From NCBI GenBank assembly GCA_023133395.1, contig JAGLWO010000608.1:1-15060 (forward strand): a DNA stretch of 15,060 nt. Direction: 5' to 3'. The notes beneath the pieces were generated by a model. The model ran no database searches. It was given only the letters and a program-made list of their open reading frames with translations, and had not been told where the DNA came from. The number at the start of each line of letters is the position of its first letter. Position 1 is the stretch's first letter. The translations under genes were made by a program, and so were the position numbers. This stretch comes from Candidatus Cloacimonadota bacterium (GTDB lineage Bacteria; Cloacimonadota; Cloacimonadia; Cloacimonadales; TCS61). Of the stretch, positions 1 through 7,894 are shown in pieces.

Positions 1-1707
1 GGAGGAGGTATTCATTGTTTTTCAGCAGGTTGTAAATTATCAAATTCAATTATAAGAAATAATTCTTCAACTATTTATGGTGGTGGGATTGTATTTAATA
101 ATTCTGAATCTGAAATATTGAATACTCAGATTAATAACAATAATTCAAAATGGGGAGGTGGAGCTTGTTTTCTTCACAGTAGTATTCAAATGACTTCTTC
201 TACAATCAAAGGTAACCATTCAATCAATGGAGGTGGTGGATTGTTTATATCGATAAACGATAGTATTTACTTATCCTCAATCACAATATTAGATAATGTT
301 AGTGATAATCTTGGTGGTGGTGTTTTTATTGGAAATCCTGAAAATATTATTTTTGATCCAACTAATAGGTGTAGTATATATAATAATTCGATCAATTATA
401 ATAGAGGAGTTGGTTCAGATATTTTTATTGGAGAGCCTCTTCCAATGATTGTTGTCTTAGATACTTTCACTGTTTTTCAACCTTCAGATTATTATGCTTC
501 ACCTATAGATTTTATCGAATTTGATATTATTCACTCAACTCAAGAGGATTTAATTAATGCAGATCTGTATATCTCTACTAATGGAGATGATTCTAATATC
601 GGAACTTCACCTGAATTTCCATTAAAGAAAATTCAAACAGCTCTAGAAAGAATTTATACAGATTCATTAAACCATAATACTATTCATTTATTGCCTGGTG
701 TTTATAGCCCATCAACGACTGGAGAACTATTTCCAGTACATTCTATGAGTCATCTAACAATTTCAGGAACTTCAGCAGAAGAAGTTTTCTTAGATGCTGA
801 ACAAACAAATACTGTTCTGGAAATAAATAATCTTAATAATTCGATTATAAAAAATGTTACAATTCGAAATGGTCTTACTTCTTATTACGGAGGCGGAATC
901 AGATGTCATATGGCAGATTTTAAGATTGAAAATTGCTTATTAATAAACAACTTTTCTGAAGAGTATGGAGGAGCAATTTTCTGTAATGAAACAATACTTC
1001 AAATTAATAAATGCACAATATCAAATAATGATGCAGATCATGGTGGAGCAATTTGTTGCGATTCAAATAATGAAATTGAAATATCGAACTCCATCTTCTT
1101 TTTTAATGAGCAGGAAATTTGTTTATTAGCTTCAATTACTCAGGGTGAATTTAATATTTTTACTGTTTTATATTCCGATATTTCCGGAGGAGAAGAAGCT
1201 ATCGAAAATAACAATAATCAACTTAACACCATTTATTGGGAAAATAATATTGATGAAAATCCTCAATTCATAGATTATGTAAATGATGATTACCATTTAT
1301 CAGAATTTTCACCCTGCATTGATGCAGGAGATCCTAATTCACCATTAGACCCAGATGGAACTATTACTGATATGGGTGTTTTCTTTTTTGATCAGACATC
1401 AATTGAACAAGATATTATTTCGGAATGTTCATTTGAGTTATTGGATAATTATCCCAATCCCTTCAACCCATCTACAACAATTTCATTCTCAATTCCAAAT
1501 GAAAGTATAATTAAATTAGGAATTTACAACATCAAAGGTCAATTAGTAAGAGTAATTGTTAATAAAGTTCTGTCATCAGGAGAGCATTCAGTTGTATGGA
1601 ATGGCAGAGACTCTAATAGTAAATCCGTTAGTTCCGGGATTTATTTCTACAAAATAAACGTAAATGATAAAACTGAAGCGGTTAAGAAATGTTTGCTGCT
1701 GAAATAA
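1..1707 (+). CDS. Secreted parallel beta-helix protein with C-terminal type IX-like sorting domain (5' end outside window)
   Basis: The frame is open from base 1, so the true start lies upstream; 568 residues are visible. The N-terminal part is a ladder of short repeats ending in GGG(I/V/A) and rich in Asn (GGGIHCF, GGGIVFN, GGGACFL, GGGLFIS, GGGVFIG), typical of right-handed parallel beta-helices. A second block begins near base 565 (DLYISTNGDDSNIGTSPEFPLKKIQTA), resembles DUF1565, and continues with more coils (YYGGGIRC, EYGGAIFC, DHGGAICC). The end of this block, ENPQFIDY...LSEFSPCIDAGDP (about 1255-1335), is common in such proteins. From about base 1432 comes the sorting domain: NYPNPFNPST, then an Ig-like fold with a GIYNIKGQLVR strand and SSGIYFYKI, ending in basic and Leu residues. 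It is probably exported and retained at the cell surface or released. Its ligand is unknown; many relatives are adhesins or polysaccharide-active proteins. No secretion machinery is encoded in this window. Confidence 0.9.
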   Translation, partial: GGGIHCFSAGCKLSNSIIRNNSSTIYGGGIVFNNSESEILNTQINNNNSKWGGGACFLHSSIQMTSSTIKGNHSINGGGGLFISINDSIYLSSITILDNVSDNLGGGVFIGNPENIIFDPTNRCSIYNNSINYNRGVGSDIFIGEPLPMIVVLDTFTVFQPSDYYASPIDFIEFDIIHSTQEDLINADLYISTNGDDSNIGTSPEFPLKKIQTALERIYTDSLNHNTIHLLPGVYSPSTTGELFPVHSMSHLTISGTSAEEVFLDAEQTNTVLEINNLNNSIIKNVTIRNGLTSYYGGGIRCHMADFKIENCLLINNFSEEYGGAIFCNETILQINKCTISNNDADHGGAICCDSNNEIEISNSIFFFNEQEICLLASITQGEFNIFTVLYSDISGGEEAIENNNNQLNTIYWENNIDENPQFIDYVNDDYHLSEFSPCIDAGDPNSPLDPDGTITDMGVFFFDQTSIEQDIISECSFELLDNYPNPFNPSTTISFSIPNESIIKLGIYNIKGQLVRVIVNKVLSSGEHSVVWNGRDSNSKSVSSGIYFYKINVNDKTEAVKKCLLLK

Positions 1708-1715
1708 CCTTCTCT

Positions 1716-1807
1716 CGTTGTGAAGTTGTACTTCGCAATGCCCATGTTGGCAAAGCTCAACTTTGCGTTCAATTGCGTTCCCGTCCGGCAGTTGCCGGAT
1801 AGGAACG
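1716..1807. repeat. Cluster of three palindromic hairpins between genes
   Basis: Three inverted repeats sit back to back in the 126-base gap. (a) 1716-1740: 11-base arms CGTTGTGAAGT / ACTTCGCAATG with a 3-base loop, nine Watson-Crick and two G-U pairs. (b) 1750-1766: GCAAAG / CTTTGC with a 5-base loop. (c) 1776-1807: CGTTCC-CG-TCCGGCA / TGCCGGA-TA-GGAACG with a 2-base loop region and one small internal bulge; this is the strongest. None is followed by a T-run, so they do not look like ordinary terminators. Arms of (a) and the reverse complement of (b) share a GC(G/A)AAGTTG-like core, suggesting related dispersed extragenic palindromes. They could also protect the 3' end of the upstream mRNA. 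Confidence 0.7.
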
Positions 1808-1833
1808 AGTATAATTTATAAAGGAGATTTCAG

Positions 1834-2208
1834 ATGAAAGAAACGTTATTATTTATCGGCGGATTATACAATTTGGCTTTCGCAATTTTTCATATTATGT
1901 TCTGGAAGATATTCCGCTGGAAAAGAAGTTTGCGTCGTCTTTTGCCGCAAGATAGAGCAATTATGCAGGTTCTGAATATTCGTTTAATTTACATCTTTTT
2001 TGTATTTGCTTATATCTCGATCTTTCATCAAGAGGGTCTAACTTCAACTCAACTTGGAAAATCGATCATTATTGTTATTTCTCTTTTCTGGTTTATGCGA
2101 GCTATTGAGCAAGTCATATTCTTTGGTTTGAAAAGACTTGCTTCAGTTATATTTTTGATTGTTTTTTTCATTGGAGCGGTCATTTATATAATTCCAGTAT
2201 TTGCGTAA
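1834..2208 (+). CDS. Small four-helix integral membrane protein, unknown function
   Basis: A 124-residue protein. The start is supported by AAGGAG at 1821-1826, seven bases before the ATG. Four hydrophobic segments are visible, at about residues 5-24, 50-65, 76-92 and 102-121. A short basic, Arg/Lys-rich loop (KIFRWKRSLRRLL, about 25-37) follows the first helix and is probably cytoplasmic. Polar residues inside or at the edges of the helices may matter for function: N13, H20, W24, N48, H65, R89, E92. I do not recognise the family with certainty; small membrane proteins of this general shape are annotated as hypothetical in FCB-group genomes. It stands alone between the palindrome cluster upstream and a hairpin plus terminator downstream, so it may be monocistronic. 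No enzymatic motif is visible. Confidence 0.8.
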   Translation: MKETLLFIGGLYNLAFAIFHIMFWKIFRWKRSLRRLLPQDRAIMQVLNIRLIYIFFVFAYISIFHQEGLTSTQLGKSIIIVISLFWFMRAIEQVIFFGLKRLASVIFLIVFFIGAVIYIIPVFA

Positions 2209-2245
2209 AGTGTGCAATACACAACCAACCTTTGTTTAGCTCCTT

Positions 2246-2267
2246 ACTCGTTCAAGAGTGAACGAGT
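2246..2267. repeat. Perfect 9-bp inverted repeat (hairpin)
   Basis: ACTCGTTCA and TGAACGAGT form a perfect 9-base stem around an AGAG tetraloop, 38 bases after the stop codon of the small membrane gene. There is no T-run behind it. The outer arm CTCGTTC...GAACGAG resembles the CGTTCC...GGAACGAG arm of the hairpin at 1776-1807 on the other side of the same gene. The rest of 2209-2298 shows no gene. Confidence 0.65.
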
Positions 2268-2298
2268 TACGTAGCTCAAGATGTGATAATGAACATTC

Positions 2299-2331
2299 AA
2301 AAAAAAAACGCCCGATTAGACCGGGCGTTTT
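2299..2331. terminator. Bidirectional Rho-independent terminator
   Basis: The stem CGCCCG / CGGGCG (2309-2314 and 2322-2327) has a 7-base loop and is flanked by ten A residues (2299-2308) on the left and TTTT (2328-2331) on the right. Read on the minus strand it is a GC-rich stem followed by ten T residues, which is strong and well placed 16 bases after the sppA-like stop codon. Read on the plus strand it gives a weaker terminator for the small membrane protein gene. It sits between two convergent transcription units. Confidence 0.9.
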
Positions 2332-2346
2332 CTTTCCTAGGAGGAT

Positions 2347-4728
2347 TTATTTAAATTCCAGATCATAAGGTAAGATCATCAGGATATTTTCATCACCGAA
2401 CTTAAGCAACTTATCACCTAATTCAAGTAACGATCTTATCTCATCTGGAACGTTGAGGGAATCAGATTTTTTTGTCATCATATCCAGTGAAATTTCCATT
2501 CCTTTCTTTTTATCTTCAAATTCTACTAACTCTACTTCATGTTTGAGTCCTGCCAGTTTCTTCATTTCCTTTACAGCAATATCCAATCCACCAAGAGCAT
2601 CAATTAAACCCCGTTCAAATGCCTGCTTACCAGTCCAGACTCTTCCCTGTGCGATCTTGTGAACATCATCCGTGGACATATTGCGACCTTCAGCAACTAC
2701 ATCAATGAATTTTTCATAGATGTGCTGGATTGCTTTTTCTACCATCTGCTTTTCTTCTTCTGTCATCTGCCTGTGAGTAGAACCAATATCTGAATGTTTA
2801 CCTCTTTTCACTGTATCCCAGTTAATAAGTATTTTCTTATAGAGTCTTTCAAGACCCGGGAAAATACCTACAACGCCAATAGAACCGGTAATTGTATTGG
2901 GTTGAGCAATTATTTTATCCGCACTTGCAGCGATATAGTAACCACCGCTACCTGCTACACCACCCATTGAGATGATAACAGGCTTTTTATCTTTACCGGT
3001 TTTGCAGAGTGCAACTTCACGACTAATTATATCGGAAGCTAAAGCAGAACCTCCGCCACTATCAACACGGATTATTATTCCTTTGAAAGTTTTATTTTCT
3101 CGAGCCTTTTTAATTAGCTCTGCTGTTGTTTCAGAACCAATGGATTTTCCTGAAACTCCTTTACCTGAATGAATATTACCTACAGCATAGATAATGGCAA
3201 TTTTATCTTTTCGCTCTTTGCTCCAGTCGTATCGCATTGTACTTTTTCTATATTTTTCCACAATTTCCTTTGCAGCATATTTATCTTTGATTTTATCTTC
3301 CAATTCATCTTCGTAAATTACCCCATCTATCAAGCCAAGTTCAAGTGCTGTGTCAGCATTCCAGTATGGTCCTTCATCAATGATTTCATCCACAGATTTG
3401 GTTAATTTATCTCCTCTTCCTTGTACAATCATTTTTACCATCTCTTTATAAATACCATCGATCAGATATTCATAGGATTCCCTTTCAGCTTCTGTCATAT
3501 GTTCCTCGGAGAGTATGTTACCTGCGGTTTTGTAATCATGACTGCGGAAATTTATCACATCAATTCCCAGTGTATCCAAAAGGTTTTTCACATAAGGCAG
3601 TGAAATCGAAATACCTTTCAGATCTATCATCCCGATAGGATTCAGGTAAACCTCATCCGCAACAGATGCAGCAAAGGTGTAGTTCGCACCGGTTATCATT
3701 TCATAGTAAAATATAATATTTTTGCCTTCTGCTTTGAAATCCAGAAGTGCATCTTTCAGTTCAGTTCTCTGAGCAAATTTGGCATTAAAGTTCCCTGATT
3801 TGAAGACCAGTCCTTTCACATCATCATCTTTTTTCATCTTTTCGATATCCTTGATAATCTGAGAGAGTGTCTTATCTTTTCCCATATATATTGTGAATGG
3901 ACCTATTTTTTGACCTTGTCTCTTTTCGAGAATTTTACCCTTCAATTCGTAATCCACAAAGTAATTCTTTTTCCTTCCAATAATGGAGCGATAACTCTTT
4001 TCTGAAAAATTAATGTAATACTGCCCTTGAGAAAATTCGTTATTTTTATCCATATCCACAGTACTTCCAATGCCAAGATTTTCAAAGGTGATCCCAAAAT
4101 TTGCACAAAAAGTTTCATCTTCCATATCATAAGCTCCACCTATAAGGACACCATCAAGAATCTCGGTTTGAATTCCAACCACTGGTTTTTTCCAATCCGC
4201 CAAGTCATAATGACTATCTGCAGTTAAAGTAATTCTTTCACAAGTTTTTCCTCCGATAAAAACAGGACGGATAGCAATTCCAACATCATAATTAACATCT
4301 TCTTTAAAAACTTTATAAATAACTGTACCCAGTGAAAGGAAATCAAAAGGTCGATATAAACCAGATGTAGAGAAATCACCTTTTTTGAAATATTTGTTTT
4401 TCCAGTCCCAGGCAAATCCAAAATACATATTATTAGATAGTTTAGTATTCGCTGTGGAGAGAGCTAACTTGTGATTATTATCGTTCCCTATTCGATCTAT
4501 AATATATGCAAAATTATCAGAATTGAGAAAAACAGAGTAGAAATCATCATAAAATCCATCTTCATCAAAATTTCCCAGGAAAGCTATTCCATTTGCATTG
4601 CCAAATCCCATAGCTGCAGGATTGACTTTGGGAGCCAAGAAATTATCTGTAAATGCAATTGAGTTATAATAGGATAACAAACCGCTAACTAAACCTAATA
4701 AGAATATAACTAATAAAATCTTTTTCAT
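2347..4728 (-). CDS. sppA: SppA-type signal peptide peptidase (double-domain, 67K type) with extra outer-membrane-like N-terminal domain
   Basis: A 793-residue serine protease of the S49 family, which cleaves signal peptides and other membrane-associated peptides with a Ser/Lys dyad. Residues 1-20 form a signal peptide or anchor without a lipobox Cys. Residues about 25-250 are not part of classical SppA: they start FTDNFLAPKVNPAAMGFGNA, like PorV/FadL-like outer-membrane barrel proteins, and contain alternating beta-type stretches. The first SppA domain (about 275-480) carries the general-base Lys in HDYKTAGNIL (K400). The second (about 505-720) carries the nucleophile in GVAGSGGYYIA (S594), followed by TGSIGVVG. 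The 194-residue K-to-S distance is close to that in E. coli SppA (K209, S409), so it should be active. E. coli SppA is 618 residues; the excess matches the added N-terminus. The start has AGGAG at 4736-4740. It is the last gene of the unit, 15 bases after the DUF4097-like gene and just before a strong terminator. Confidence 0.92.
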   Translation of the reverse strand: MKKILLVIFLLGLVSGLLSYYNSIAFTDNFLAPKVNPAAMGFGNANGIAFLGNFDEDGFYDDFYSVFLNSDNFAYIIDRIGNDNNHKLALSTANTKLSNNMYFGFAWDWKNKYFKKGDFSTSGLYRPFDFLSLGTVIYKVFKEDVNYDVGIAIRPVFIGGKTCERITLTADSHYDLADWKKPVVGIQTEILDGVLIGGAYDMEDETFCANFGITFENLGIGSTVDMDKNNEFSQGQYYINFSEKSYRSIIGRKKNYFVDYELKGKILEKRQGQKIGPFTIYMGKDKTLSQIIKDIEKMKKDDDVKGLVFKSGNFNAKFAQRTELKDALLDFKAEGKNIIFYYEMITGANYTFAASVADEVYLNPIGMIDLKGISISLPYVKNLLDTLGIDVINFRSHDYKTAGNILSEEHMTEAERESYEYLIDGIYKEMVKMIVQGRGDKLTKSVDEIIDEGPYWNADTALELGLIDGVIYEDELEDKIKDKYAAKEIVEKYRKSTMRYDWSKERKDKIAIIYAVGNIHSGKGVSGKSIGSETTAELIKKARENKTFKGIIIRVDSGGGSALASDIISREVALCKTGKDKKPVIISMGGVAGSGGYYIAASADKIIAQPNTITGSIGVVGIFPGLERLYKKILINWDTVKRGKHSDIGSTHRQMTEEEKQMVEKAIQHIYEKFIDVVAEGRNMSTDDVHKIAQGRVWTGKQAFERGLIDALGGLDIAVKEMKKLAGLKHEVELVEFEDKKKGMEISLDMMTKKSDSLNVPDEIRSLLELGDKLLKFGDENILMILPYDLEFK

Positions 4729-4743
4729 TTTTCTTCTCCTGAA

Positions 4744-6198
4744 TTATTTTTCTAATTTATATAAACTTATTCTGCCATTGGAAGTATCAGCTGTAATCAG
4801 TTTTCCACCTTTCGCGATAGATCCAACTAAATAATTATTTGAGAATTTTCTTGTTGTAACTTCAATATCATGCAGTTTAATACTGGAATTGGATGTACTG
4901 GCTTTGATATCAGCATTAATTGAAGGATCAAGATAGATTTTAATGGAGCCATTACTTGTTAAAAGCATTATATCATTTTCCATTTTTCCCAATTCAACTT
5001 TGATACTTCCATTCGAAGTTCTTGCTTTTTCCAACCTGGGAGTTCTAACCACCCGGATAGAGCCATTACTGGTGCTGATGTTAACTTTGCCATCAACGTT
5101 TACAATTTCGACTTTGCCATTACTGGTGCTGGCTTCCAGATCACCAGATGTATCGAAAACTTCGATCTTGCCATTGCTTGTATTTATATTGATATCTCCC
5201 TTACAATCGACAATTAAAACCTTACCATTACTGGATTCGATTTCATTAAGTTTAACAGATTTGGGAACTTTAATTTCGTAATTAACTGAAACTTTCGGGT
5301 TTTTCTCAAGATGTTTTGTTTCGATAGTACAGCCATTTCTATCAGATATTTTTATTTCAACTTTTTCAAATTCTTCCTCGTCCTTACGAGTTTTCATGGT
5401 AGCAAAAATATCAATATAATCTTCTTTCCAGCTCCTGATCTCAATATTTCCGTTCTTATTATAAACGTTGACATTGCTTCCTTTTTTCGGTTGGAATGTA
5501 TCTTGAAACTCCTTTGTGATCAATTCACCATCTTCATCATCAATGTTGATATGCACAAAAGAACCTGCAAAGGTATTATCTTTATCGTTTATGATTTGCT
5601 TCATTAATTTCCCAGGATCCTTACCAACTAAAGATATGGAGCTTTTAGCGACAAGTTTAATAAACCCACCGAGAAGTTTACCCCAGAACCCTGTAAGATG
5701 TTTGCTCTCATCATCAGTTTCCACAATTATTCCTCTGGAACTTATCTCCACAACCTCATCATCGCTAGTAACAAATATCCCTTCCGAACCTACTTCAACT
5801 CTATTTGAACCTTCAGATTCAGTCACAATTAAATTTCCACCTGAAAATTCAACTATTTCACCATCATCACTGTAGATGACTACTTTCTCAGCATTGAACT
5901 CGCATTTAGCATCTTCCAGTCGGTAAATATAGTCCTTTGTTTCTGGTAATTTCAGGCTGACCTTCGCATAATTCCCTGATGAAACTTTCAAAACATTCTT
6001 TTCCTTAACAACCGTCACTTCATCAGATTTAGAATAATTTACCTCAATTTCCTTCTCAGGATAAAACGAAATGTCCTTGATCTTAACATTATCAAAAATA
6101 AGCTCGATTTTGTCACTCCTCATAGCTACCTTTTCGGTTATAGCAATAAGAATCATGCTAATGACCATCAGGACTAAAATTAACATTACTTTTTTCAT
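4744..6198 (-). CDS. DUF4097-like exported beta-repeat protein with SNG repeats
   Basis: A 484-residue protein with an N-terminal hydrophobic segment (residues 4-20), an uncleaved anchor or signal peptide, followed by an almost entirely beta-strand sequence. The C-terminal third holds a regular repeat with core (S/T)SNG(K/S)(I/V)xV: SNG at residues 323, 341, 359, 377, 395, 415 and 473, plus a variant SNS at 436. The first five are exactly 18 residues apart, consistent with one beta-helix or beta-solenoid turn. This resembles the DUF4097 family (putative adhesin-type beta repeats), whose genes are often near ABC transporters and envelope regulators. The middle (about 100-165) has acidic strand repeats (SEGIFVTSDDEVVEISSRGIIVETDDE). 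A lone basic, hydrophobic stretch (about 171-192) may contact the membrane. The start has AGGAGG at 6204-6209, which overlaps the stop codon of the upstream permease, implying coupled translation. The molecular role is unknown. Confidence 0.85.
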   Translation of the reverse strand: MKKVMLILVLMVISMILIAITEKVAMRSDKIELIFDNVKIKDISFYPEKEIEVNYSKSDEVTVVKEKNVLKVSSGNYAKVSLKLPETKDYIYRLEDAKCEFNAEKVVIYSDDGEIVEFSGGNLIVTESEGSNRVEVGSEGIFVTSDDEVVEISSRGIIVETDDESKHLTGFWGKLLGGFIKLVAKSSISLVGKDPGKLMKQIINDKDNTFAGSFVHINIDDEDGELITKEFQDTFQPKKGSNVNVYNKNGNIEIRSWKEDYIDIFATMKTRKDEEEFEKVEIKISDRNGCTIETKHLEKNPKVSVNYEIKVPKSVKLNEIESSNGKVLIVDCKGDININTSNGKIEVFDTSGDLEASTSNGKVEIVNVDGKVNISTSNGSIRVVRTPRLEKARTSNGSIKVELGKMENDIMLLTSNGSIKIYLDPSINADIKASTSNSSIKLHDIEVTTRKFSNNYLVGSIAKGGKLITADTSNGRISLYKLEK

Positions 6199-6207
6199 AA
6201 TCTCCTC

Positions 6208-7056
6208 CTATTTTATTTCTTTGCTTTTATATATCAATGTAGCTCCTGCAAAAAGAACTCCACTGAATACAAGTTGAACCAGTGTTTTCCAGTTGAAGAG
6301 TATTGCATTCCAGTTTCTTGATATAAAATTAGATATCTCTTCAATTGAAGCATCAACTTCAAATTCCTCTATTGATGTTGTTTTAAGAAGCTTTACAAGG
6401 TAGCTCAAGGGAAGCGGTAATTTCCAATTTAGAAGTGTATTTAATATCAGAAATAGGATCTGTACTGCTAGAAGAACAGCAAAGCCCTGTAAAAAAGCTT
6501 TATCCTTGAACACTACGGATAAGAAGAATGTGATGCTGCCGATAATCAAACCAGTTTTGATAAATGAAATGTAGGATTGGACCAAACCAGCAAAAGCTGT
6601 GCTGAAAACACACTGATGAAATAAAGCTAAAATTATGTTTATAACAATGAAGTTAAAAAGAGCAATAATAAGAAGTACAACCCAGTTTCCAACGATTCCA
6701 GTAAGATATTTCGAGCCTGTTCTATACCAAACCGAAACTGGTTGAGAACGGTGAAATAACTCGCAATTTTTTCTAACATCCTCATTCAATGCACCCTGGG
6801 TGAGCATAACTGTAAATATCAAGCTCATTAATCCTGGAAACCACACAATAGCAAAGTTCACGATGTAATTTACTGCTGATAATGGTGATGCTTCTTGAAT
6901 ATCTAACATATTAAAATTAAGGTCACCTTTGAAATAGGCTACCCCGAAACTTAAGATTATCAGAATATAAAATCCTGCTGTTATCCAGAATGGAATTAAA
7001 AGTGATTTTTTATATATCCACAAATCTTTAATGATTAAGGTTTTAAATTTATGCAT
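6208..7056 (-). CDS. ABC-2 type transporter permease
   Basis: A 282-residue membrane protein with about six hydrophobic segments (about residues 18-40, 66-88, 117-145, 163-182, 187-208, 256-276). The loop after the second segment, NEDVRKNCELFHRSQPVSVWYRTGSKYL (90-118), is characteristic of ABC-2 permeases of the kind paired with GntR/YtrA regulators: a charged coupling region, then RS(L/Q)PVS and SK at the start of the next helix. It would form the membrane channel for the ATPase encoded just upstream, whose gene overlaps it by eight bases. AGGAGG at 7062-7067, five bases before the ATG, lies inside the ATPase gene. The substrate cannot be told from sequence; relatives act in antibiotic resistance, lipid or peptide export and envelope homeostasis. 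Confidence 0.88.
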   Translation of the reverse strand: MHKFKTLIIKDLWIYKKSLLIPFWITAGFYILIILSFGVAYFKGDLNFNMLDIQEASPLSAVNYIVNFAIVWFPGLMSLIFTVMLTQGALNEDVRKNCELFHRSQPVSVWYRTGSKYLTGIVGNWVVLLIIALFNFIVINIILALFHQCVFSTAFAGLVQSYISFIKTGLIIGSITFFLSVVFKDKAFLQGFAVLLAVQILFLILNTLLNWKLPLPLSYLVKLLKTTSIEEFEVDASIEEISNFISRNWNAILFNWKTLVQLVFSGVLFAGATLIYKSKEIK

Positions 7057-7894
7057 TTGAACCTCCTACTTTTTCTATGAAGAGATCTGAGAGAGATGGT
7101 CTACTGATTTCTGCTCCTTCAATTTGGATATCATTACCCAGAATTGCACTTACACGACCAAGAGTTCTATTGATAATATTAGGTTTGAATTTCTCTAATT
7201 CTTCAATACTTTCTGATGGAAGTGTAAAAACAGAATTTTTTTGTTTAAGTTCACCTATATCTCCATGAAGTATTTTTTTTCCTTCATCTATGAATATAAT
7301 ATCCTGCAAGATTTGTTCTACTTCTTCAACTTGATGGGTGGAAATAATTATAGTTTTAGTTTCATTAAAAAATTCACCAAGGATAGTATTGAAAAATTCC
7401 TTCCTGAATACAATATCTAATCCCAGTGTAGGTTCATCCAGTAGGAGTATTTTTACATCAAGAGATAGGGTTATCAGAAGGTATAGTTTGGTTTTCATTC
7501 CCTTGGAAAGATTTGCTACTTTCTGGTTCATCGGTAGATCGCTGTTTGCAAGTAATCTCTGGGATTTTTCTGCATTCCAGGATGGATTTAAAGATGAAAC
7601 ATAATCAATAGTCTGTTGTACAGTCAGTCTATTATCAAGACAGCTTACATCTGGAATGAAAGCAATGTGGTTATGGATTGATTCCTTATGACTTTTTACT
7701 GTTTCTCCAAGTATTTCAATCTCACCTGTATGTTTCAAGAATCCAAGCAGACAGCGCATTAATGTTGATTTTCCTGCTCCATTTTTTCCAAGAAGACCAA
7801 TTATCCTCCCTTTAGGTATACTTAGAGAAACATTATCCAGGGCTTTTAATTTGCCATAATACTTTGTCAGGTTTTTTACTTCGATGTAACTCAT
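7049..7894 (-). CDS. ABC transporter ATP-binding protein (YtrB/EcsA-like)
   Basis: A 281-residue nucleotide-binding subunit that powers the adjacent permease. Visible motifs: Walker A GKNGAGKST (36-44), a degenerate signature NLSKGM (128-133) in place of LSGGQ, Walker B ILLLDE (149-154) followed by the D-loop region PTLGLD, and the switch His in STHQ (H187). The usual Q-loop Gln is not seen at IAFIPD (78-82), where Asp occupies the expected place. The LSKGM signature and non-Gln Q-loop are common in GntR-linked subfamilies, so this is probably a subfamily trait rather than decay. After about residue 215 there is a C-terminal extension typical of ABC-2 ATPases. The ATG overlaps the repressor stop as ATGA, and AGGAGG lies at 7901-7906. 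Confidence 0.92.
   Translation of the reverse strand: MSYIEVKNLTKYYGKLKALDNVSLSIPKGRIIGLLGKNGAGKSTLMRCLLGFLKHTGEIEILGETVKSHKESIHNHIAFIPDVSCLDNRLTVQQTIDYVSSLNPSWNAEKSQRLLANSDLPMNQKVANLSKGMKTKLYLLITLSLDVKILLLDEPTLGLDIVFRKEFFNTILGEFFNETKTIIISTHQVEEVEQILQDIIFIDEGKKILHGDIGELKQKNSVFTLPSESIEELEKFKPNIINRTLGRVSAILGNDIQIEGAEISRPSLSDLFIEKVGGSNA

Noticed and set aside
118..120. TTG as the start of the beta-helix gene
   Set aside because: The same frame is open back to base 1 with further GGG beta-helix coils, and there is no ribosome site before the TTG.
1810..1815. TATAAT as the promoter -10 of the small membrane protein gene
   Set aside because: Transcription would start on or next to the Shine-Dalgarno at 1821-1826, and TTGCCG upstream is only about 12 bases away, too close for a -35.
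4943..5281. 112-codon plus-strand frame opposite the DUF4097-like gene
   Set aside because: It is the antisense of the SNG repeat region, low in complexity, without a ribosome site or recognisable protein features. The other plus-strand frames opposite the minus-strand genes are rejected for the same reason.
7126..7894. ABC ATPase as a decayed gene because of the non-canonical signature (LSKGM) and missing Q-loop Gln
   Set aside because: Walker A, Walker B and the switch His are intact, the frame is full length, and these changes occur throughout GntR-linked ABC subfamilies.
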